DNA of 64,000 nucleotides from Fuerstiella marisgermanici. Its GTDB lineage: Bacteria > Planctomycetota > Planctomycetia > Planctomycetales > Planctomycetaceae. Shown here piece by piece: positions 61,101-64,000 of this stretch. Positions within the stretch are counted from its first letter, which is position 1. Every line of letters begins with the position of its first letter. The stretch covers positions 248,001-312,000 of the forward strand of contig NZ_CP017641.1 in the NCBI RefSeq assembly GCF_001983935.1, written 5' to 3'. A program made the position numbers and the translations under genes. The notes below the pieces were generated by a model, which had not been told where the DNA came from, ran no database searches, and worked only from the letters and a program-made list of their open reading frames with translations.

Positions 61101-64000
61101 AATCGACTCATCGCATTCGACGCGGCCGGGACGCTGCAGCCCATCTTTGACGGGGCCACCTCCATTGGCCTCGATGTCGGTGGTGCGACGGGCTTGGCAT
61201 TTTCACCGCTGGACTTCAATCTTTGGCACCCCACCGAACAACGCAATAATGACGCGGGACACGGCATCAACACCATCGCGACCAACGCGCGCGTCACTCC
61301 GGATCTGTTCGGACCACGGCTGGTAAACGGTCGACCGACCAATGAAGGTTCCGGGGGTGCGAGCTTTTACTTTGGACTGGAAGACTGGGTCAGCAATCCA
61401 ACAAATTCCCGTCGCTATTTCACCTACGGGGGCGGACAGCTTGGAGTTGACGCAAGCATTCAGCGGCATCTGACAACAGCCGGGGGCGGACTGGGAAGTT
61501 CGTATGACCTACCCGGCGGCGCATACGGTGTTCTCGAAAGTAACACTTTCGATTTGAGCGCTTATTCGGACAGTGACAAGCCGACTCTGTACTTCAGCTA
61601 CTTTCTGGACGCCGAAGATCATTCGGGAGCCGGCCCTGGCAGCACCGCCTTTCGTGATTCGGCTCGAGTCTACGCGGTTGACGATGACACGGGGGAATCG
61701 TTCCTGCTGGCCACCAACAACCCAACCCTGTCACCGCCTATTGCCCCTGGCCACAGCCAGGGCGAACTGCCCACACATATCACGGCTTCCAGCGAATCTG
61801 TCCCCGGGATTCCGGAAAGTCGACCGAACCAGCGCGTGCAGCCATTGTTTGACGACGCCGACTGGCGCCAGGCGCGAGTTGACCTTGCGGACCTCGCTGG
61901 ACGCTCGAACATCAAGTTGCGTTTCGAATTTTCGACGTCGGGAGCAGGAAAAGACAATCAGTTTGGCGACGATTTCGGTAACCCTTCCAGCAATCAGACC
62001 GGACAGAACAACGACCACGAAGGTTGGTATATTGATGACATCATTATTGGATTCAGCGAACGCGGCGAGGCGGTTACCGGTCCCAATCGCAACAACACTA
62101 CCTTCTTCGCGACGCCGACCAATCCGGTCTTTGGCGACCCAGCTGTCAATCTGACTGGGCGCTATCAATTGGAAATTCGTGAGGGCACGGAATACGTCTC
62201 GTCGAGTGCCGACGGTCTGGGAAATCCGATCAATTCGCTGGTGGCAGACACCAAGATTACCTCCGTATTCGACACGAACGACCGCTTCATCGCAGATCCC
62301 GCCCAACCTGGGTCTGTGGGAAGCATTGGTGACCAGAATGTGCATCGTGATCAGGGCCAGGTCACGATTCAAAACAACAGCATTCACTTTGCTCGGGATG
62401 TCGGCATTCTGATCAACGCGGCACCTCGAACCGCCGATGGTCTGTCTGCGCCGGGAGCACCACGCAATTTTGATAGTCTTAACACGAAGCGTTGGGCTCC
62501 AGGAGTGACGGTTCAGAACAATATTGTTGACAACTTCGGCGATACAGGTATCCGAGTCAGCGGTGACAACGCCGGTGGAGCGGCTGCGGCTGTGCCGTTT
62601 GGCAAGATTTTGAACAACACTGTCTATGGCGGCACCACAGCCAACGGCGTTGGCATACGCATCGAACACAACGCGGCACCAACACTGCTGAACAACATCG
62701 TGGCCAACACCACGACCAGCATCTCCATTGATGGCAGCCCGAATACGCTCGCCGACACAATTATCGGTACGACTCTGTTTAGTGGAAACGGTGCCAATCC
62801 AAATCGAGGCACGGACTTCATTGATCTGTCCGACACCAACGACCCGTTCTACGTGCCCAATGCACCTCTGTTCGTTGATCCGGACAACCTGAACTTCTAC
62901 CTGGACGCGGGTAGCCGAGCAATCGATAGTTCGTTGAATCGGCTGCCGGACCGTTCAGAGTTTGAATCGGTCAAAAATCCGCTGGGCATTCCTTCGTCGG
63001 ACACTCTGACGCCTTCGTATGACCGCTTCAATCAGCAGCGAATCGACGATCCGTCGCAGATGAGTGCTTCCGGTCTCGGTTCGCGGATCTTCTTTGACCG
63101 CGGGGCTGTGGAACGAGCCGACTTTATTGGACCGTTCGCTGTGTTGGTCAATCCGTTAGACGGAGCACCGCTGGATCTGGACCCAACTGACCACAACGTG
63201 CTTCGCATTGAAGCGACACACCTGACACAGTTTGTTGTGCAGTTACAGGATGCCGGCATCGGTATCGACGATAACTTCGTCACGGCTTCTCAGTGGGAAC
63301 TGAAACGCAACGGTCAGATTCTGACTGAAGGTGTTGACTATCGGTTCATCTACAACCCGGTAACGGACGAAGTGATCTTCCGAGCTGTCACCGTGTTCGA
63401 AACAGACCGGCACTACACGATTACCGTGATTGACCGAAGTTCCGGATCGGGCATCCGCGACCTTGCTCGCAACTCACTGCAGGCCAACCGTTCGAACGGC
63501 GATGTTCGGTTCGAGATCGTGCTGGACAACGACGCGAACGATGCGCCAGTCAATCTGGCGCCGAACATGGCGATGACAGATGAAGATACGGCCCTGACTT
63601 TTGAAACGGGCACACCGATCGCCATTCGCGTGTCAGACCGTGACACGTATCTCGGCAATAACGAGATCACTGTGACTCTGTTTGGCAACCAGGGCACGCT
63701 GATTCTCCCCGAATCTATCACGACAAATGTCGCTGGTGATGTGGTGACCTTCCCGTCTGCAGCCGCAGCAATTGGTGATGAACTAACGATTCTGGACAAC
63801 AGTGATTCGGCCAATCCCGATCGAGTGATCTTTACGTTCGTCAACGCCGCTGATGTCCCTTCGCCATCGGCAACACAGATCGCCGTTGCTGCGGGCGACC
63901 TGCCTGATGCAGTTGCTGCTGCGGCTGCGGCAGTGATCAATACTTATTTTGGTGCTGCGGCTCCGGCCACAGCGGCGGCTGATTCCATTAATCTGGCTGC
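55131..64000 (+). CDS. Second giant exported protein with metzincin-type protease motif, partial
   Basis: An open frame of at least 2,956 codons running off the window. The start at 55131 has AAGGA seven bases upstream. The N-terminus is very basic (RTRLQAPRRRVRRRP) and is followed by the LEPR-XLL-like motif LEPKALLTSL (38-47). Next come an Ig-like/SbsA-type region, a metzincin-like domain with HEIGHLLELDH (465-475) and Met483, and three PPC-like domains (DIDLYEFTLPTDG at about 519, NPGDVDIYSFNG at about 1375, NPGDIDWFQFTLG at about 1565) separated by long beta-helix stretches (VIVDNLTIAG, PIIVNNDFRDNEGSVISI). Further beta-helix follows (NNTVYGGTTANGVGI), then a cadherin-like end. Probably a secreted or surface protein; substrate unknown. 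Confidence 0.85.
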   Translation, partial: MLISSWLTSFRTRLQAPRRRVRRRPAVTQKAARSSEVLEPKALLTSLVAVRPNEGAFFNLDPFGVPTELSQAPAELTLQFSSGDVIDPASVNTTTVQIERAGHDGTFGDGNEQPVTLGFVGIGDSPEEVIVRFAENLPDDLYRITLDGDSASPIQTDLGTPLNNATDVTVDFSLDLGAKIVGIVPQPVSHDAGGGLVQELDQIVLYLNEDKLDPTSAANPNFYQLIPATGGIHYPTAGGVDYDQDANTITLTFANDIDQLAGGGVYRLRVGVADVLADNLSIVAAGSDDNSSFATAQNLGTLGTDVISVTASISAQSAFTFPALPGGEDEPGHRQIAPESHIGGADTSSTIPTITYNFPDEYGQVLGQPVFNQITDNQRTRAREIFELYSEVGGVQFVEVSNTVVGAAMFGIVTGDPRAVEASIPQGAASIAGDNDNGDLLAVMNGLTDYGTSEYGASWFSTAMHEIGHLLELDHSYDLPSIMGAPISGFSTNGFSGNPIEGVFPFDHDKTHFQRIYRPDSTDIDLYEFTLPTDGQVSATIFAERTGSLLDSTLRIYDSSGNLVSRNDNFYSLDAGISLALEAGTYFVGVSAAGNEDYDPNVSDSGFGGFSNGNYELQIDFDGAPTAQLVDTDGTALDGDSDGLAGGVFDFWFDANSTTNTIFVDKTNPDAPGIQDGTIDHPFTEIGAAVAFVNATNLATPGAIDVIRIVGNGGADNDFTTLADNEAYLIGRNDSNMVLEDGDGIVVPKDVTMVVDEGVIFKMQETHIDVGSSQQGVDRSGAAFQTLGVPLNNVIFTAYGNDAVGGDDDGVTDGANNGDWAGVVFRNDSDQEADGIYLNHLQQTNITFGGGLTANGDVYAPIHLETARPTIMYNRLTNNADSAVSADPNSFEESLDRIGPDIHDNYIVDNSINGIVVRTNSGSGQNALQSLDVPARFDDLDIAHVIVDNLTIAGTPGGHLDTGGRINGRLQIDPGVVVKLDRARIEALRGDSQFIAEGTPERPVILTSLSDDRYGAGGSFDTGGDGALSNRDPGDWGGLIFNASSSASIDNAYIAHGGGRIPFENGFTEFNVIEIHQADVRIANSRIERNAATAVTGTRNGRGPNDETTIFVRGAQPIIVNNDFRDNEGSVISINANSMRSERQGDYGTTTGEVSAFTELEDNYGPLIRLNTYQNNNLNGLVLRGEELTTEVTMDDFDIAHIVRDEIYVDNHHTFSGLRLLSSSEGSLVFKMDGTNAGFTANGRQIDIDDRIGGTLQIVGNGQFPVIFTSLADDRYSAGSAPDGSRVFDTNNDGIAGVDAGAATPAPGNWRSLRLDEYANDRNVLFVREDEAILTQGADENGQTFAAQTVGNLAKDEKSGDENNALGFEIQGSIALDNPGDVDIYSFNGVPGTEVWVDVDRSGSTLDSVVELVQFDGTVVAWAGLAGNNTFGGTAAPITKDAYLGPDFYTVNPRDDGFRVTLPGSGTDPQEYFVRISSFNGLTSGDYELELRLRQVDEKSGSTIQFAEISYATNGIEVIGLPRHSPLLGEAAEDGDASNTQGGAQSLGDLQNSERQVISVAGNIENPGDIDWFQFTLGYEDIQAIPGVNAGDKTFSTVFDIDYADGLTRGNLTLSVFDGSGNLIFVGRDSDIIDDQPASGQGSDVDDLTRGSFGELDPYIGPVQLPAATPGSDITYYVAVSSDGQLPTLLNQTYQQSAAQAHIRLEPIDSIARIAEDHIGFSGYTTGSFPLGEMTTVDPTQGPLFDISNAVALSTHVREFTLDDVNLFLSTSNRLYTVNPETGDLKTDIGALPNGTNGIEFRGDARLFAYNDLQNVQNTVGVTNEVDPRTAGTTALGNDSIPNFNANTNPPDPNQVTSDNAHAQAWRIDNLVNNTYDLYLAVPDGQGSGGSALYRANPSNGSAAVVQNQPWGRRGAITGAGVTGETTGMVFRNNTLFGVNTNGDFYTINIGSGSASLIANVGFGLRDITPGPQNLQGGFFANLFFGLTTDNRLIAFDAAGTLQPIFDGATSIGLDVGGATGLAFSPLDFNLWHPTEQRNNDAGHGINTIATNARVTPDLFGPRLVNGRPTNEGSGGASFYFGLEDWVSNPTNSRRYFTYGGGQLGVDASIQRHLTTAGGGLGSSYDLPGGAYGVLESNTFDLSAYSDSDKPTLYFSYFLDAEDHSGAGPGSTAFRDSARVYAVDDDTGESFLLATNNPTLSPPIAPGHSQGELPTHITASSESVPGIPESRPNQRVQPLFDDADWRQARVDLADLAGRSNIKLRFEFSTSGAGKDNQFGDDFGNPSSNQTGQNNDHEGWYIDDIIIGFSERGEAVTGPNRNNTTFFATPTNPVFGDPAVNLTGRYQLEIREGTEYVSSSADGLGNPINSLVADTKITSVFDTNDRFIADPAQPGSVGSIGDQNVHRDQGQVTIQNNSIHFARDVGILINAAPRTADGLSAPGAPRNFDSLNTKRWAPGVTVQNNIVDNFGDTGIRVSGDNAGGAAAAVPFGKILNNTVYGGTTANGVGIRIEHNAAPTLLNNIVANTTTSISIDGSPNTLADTIIGTTLFSGNGANPNRGTDFIDLSDTNDPFYVPNAPLFVDPDNLNFYLDAGSRAIDSSLNRLPDRSEFESVKNPLGIPSSDTLTPSYDRFNQQRIDDPSQMSASGLGSRIFFDRGAVERADFIGPFAVLVNPLDGAPLDLDPTDHNVLRIEATHLTQFVVQLQDAGIGIDDNFVTASQWELKRNGQILTEGVDYRFIYNPVTDEVIFRAVTVFETDRHYTITVIDRSSGSGIRDLARNSLQANRSNGDVRFEIVLDNDANDAPVNLAPNMAMTDEDTALTFETGTPIAIRVSDRDTYLGNNEITVTLFGNQGTLILPESITTNVAGDVVTFPSAAAAIGDELTILDNSDSANPDRVIFTFVNAADVPSPSATQIAVAAGDLPDAVAAAAAAVINTYFGAAAPATAAADSINLA
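56190..56680 (+). other. Metzincin-like zinc metalloprotease domain in the second giant protein
   Basis: The zinc motif HEIGHLLELDH (residues 465-475) has the three His ligands and catalytic Glu of HExxHxxGxxH, but Glu replaces the usual Gly. SIMG eight residues later supplies a Met-turn methionine (Met483). The preceding region (RTRAREIFELYSEVGGVQFV, AMHEIGH) resembles matrixin-type domains. Confidence 0.7.

Overview
The window looks like planctomycete chromosome (order Planctomycetales or close relatives; genus not resolvable from this sequence alone). The evidence is a PSCyt1/PSCyt2/PSD1 (DUF1549/DUF1553) protein followed by a DUF1501 protein, two giant exported proteins with LEPR-XLL-like N-terminal motifs, and a palindromic dispersed repeat of a kind I associate with planctomycete intergenic DNA.

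Layout. 1-1055: one end of an IS3-family insertion sequence (orfA plus partial orfB), possibly disrupted at the window edge. 1056-2842: a Tat-type exported endonuclease/exonuclease/phosphatase family protein, flanked by two copies of a 30-bp dispersed repeat and a ~265-bp foldback element. 2843-6531: the PSCyt1/DUF1501 pair, translationally coupled. 6672-10187 (minus): a large MscK/KefA-like mechanosensitive channel. 10541-39907: a single gene of about 29.4 kb encoding a ~9,790-residue exported modular protein. It has an N-terminal DUF4347 domain, a beta-helix, four LamG and two C-type-lectin-like domains, five beta-propellers, PKD, cadherin, CSPG-type and Ig-like repeats, ten ~128-residue VCBS repeats, an acidic linker and a C-terminal transmembrane anchor. 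40016-41422 (minus): a sigma-54-dependent NtrC-type response regulator. 41789-43738 (minus): acetyl-CoA synthetase. 43946-47728 (minus): a three-gene operon (GT2 glycosyltransferase, SAM methyltransferase, GT-C-like membrane glycosyltransferase). 48053-49831 (minus): an FhaC/ShlB-type outer-membrane transporter with no partner gene beside it. 50561-52057 (minus): an exported M20 amidohydrolase. 52300-54348: an exported double HtrA-like protein with one intact and one degenerate protease module. 55131 to the window end: a second giant exported protein with a metzincin-type zinc-protease motif.

Together, much of the window concerns the cell envelope and exported proteins: two giant surface or secreted proteins, an outer-membrane TpsB transporter, an envelope protease, a mechanosensitive channel and a lipid-linked glycosylation operon. 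Whether these act together is inference. The most unusual items are: the systematic nesting of binding domains and propellers inside cadherin/Ig-like repeats of the first giant protein; a possible clan-CD (caspase-like) His/Cys dyad in its DUF4347 domain; its C-terminal membrane anchor; and the HtrA-like protein whose second module has lost two catalytic residues and carries a PDZ domain inserted within it.

I saw no tRNA, rRNA or CRISPR array.
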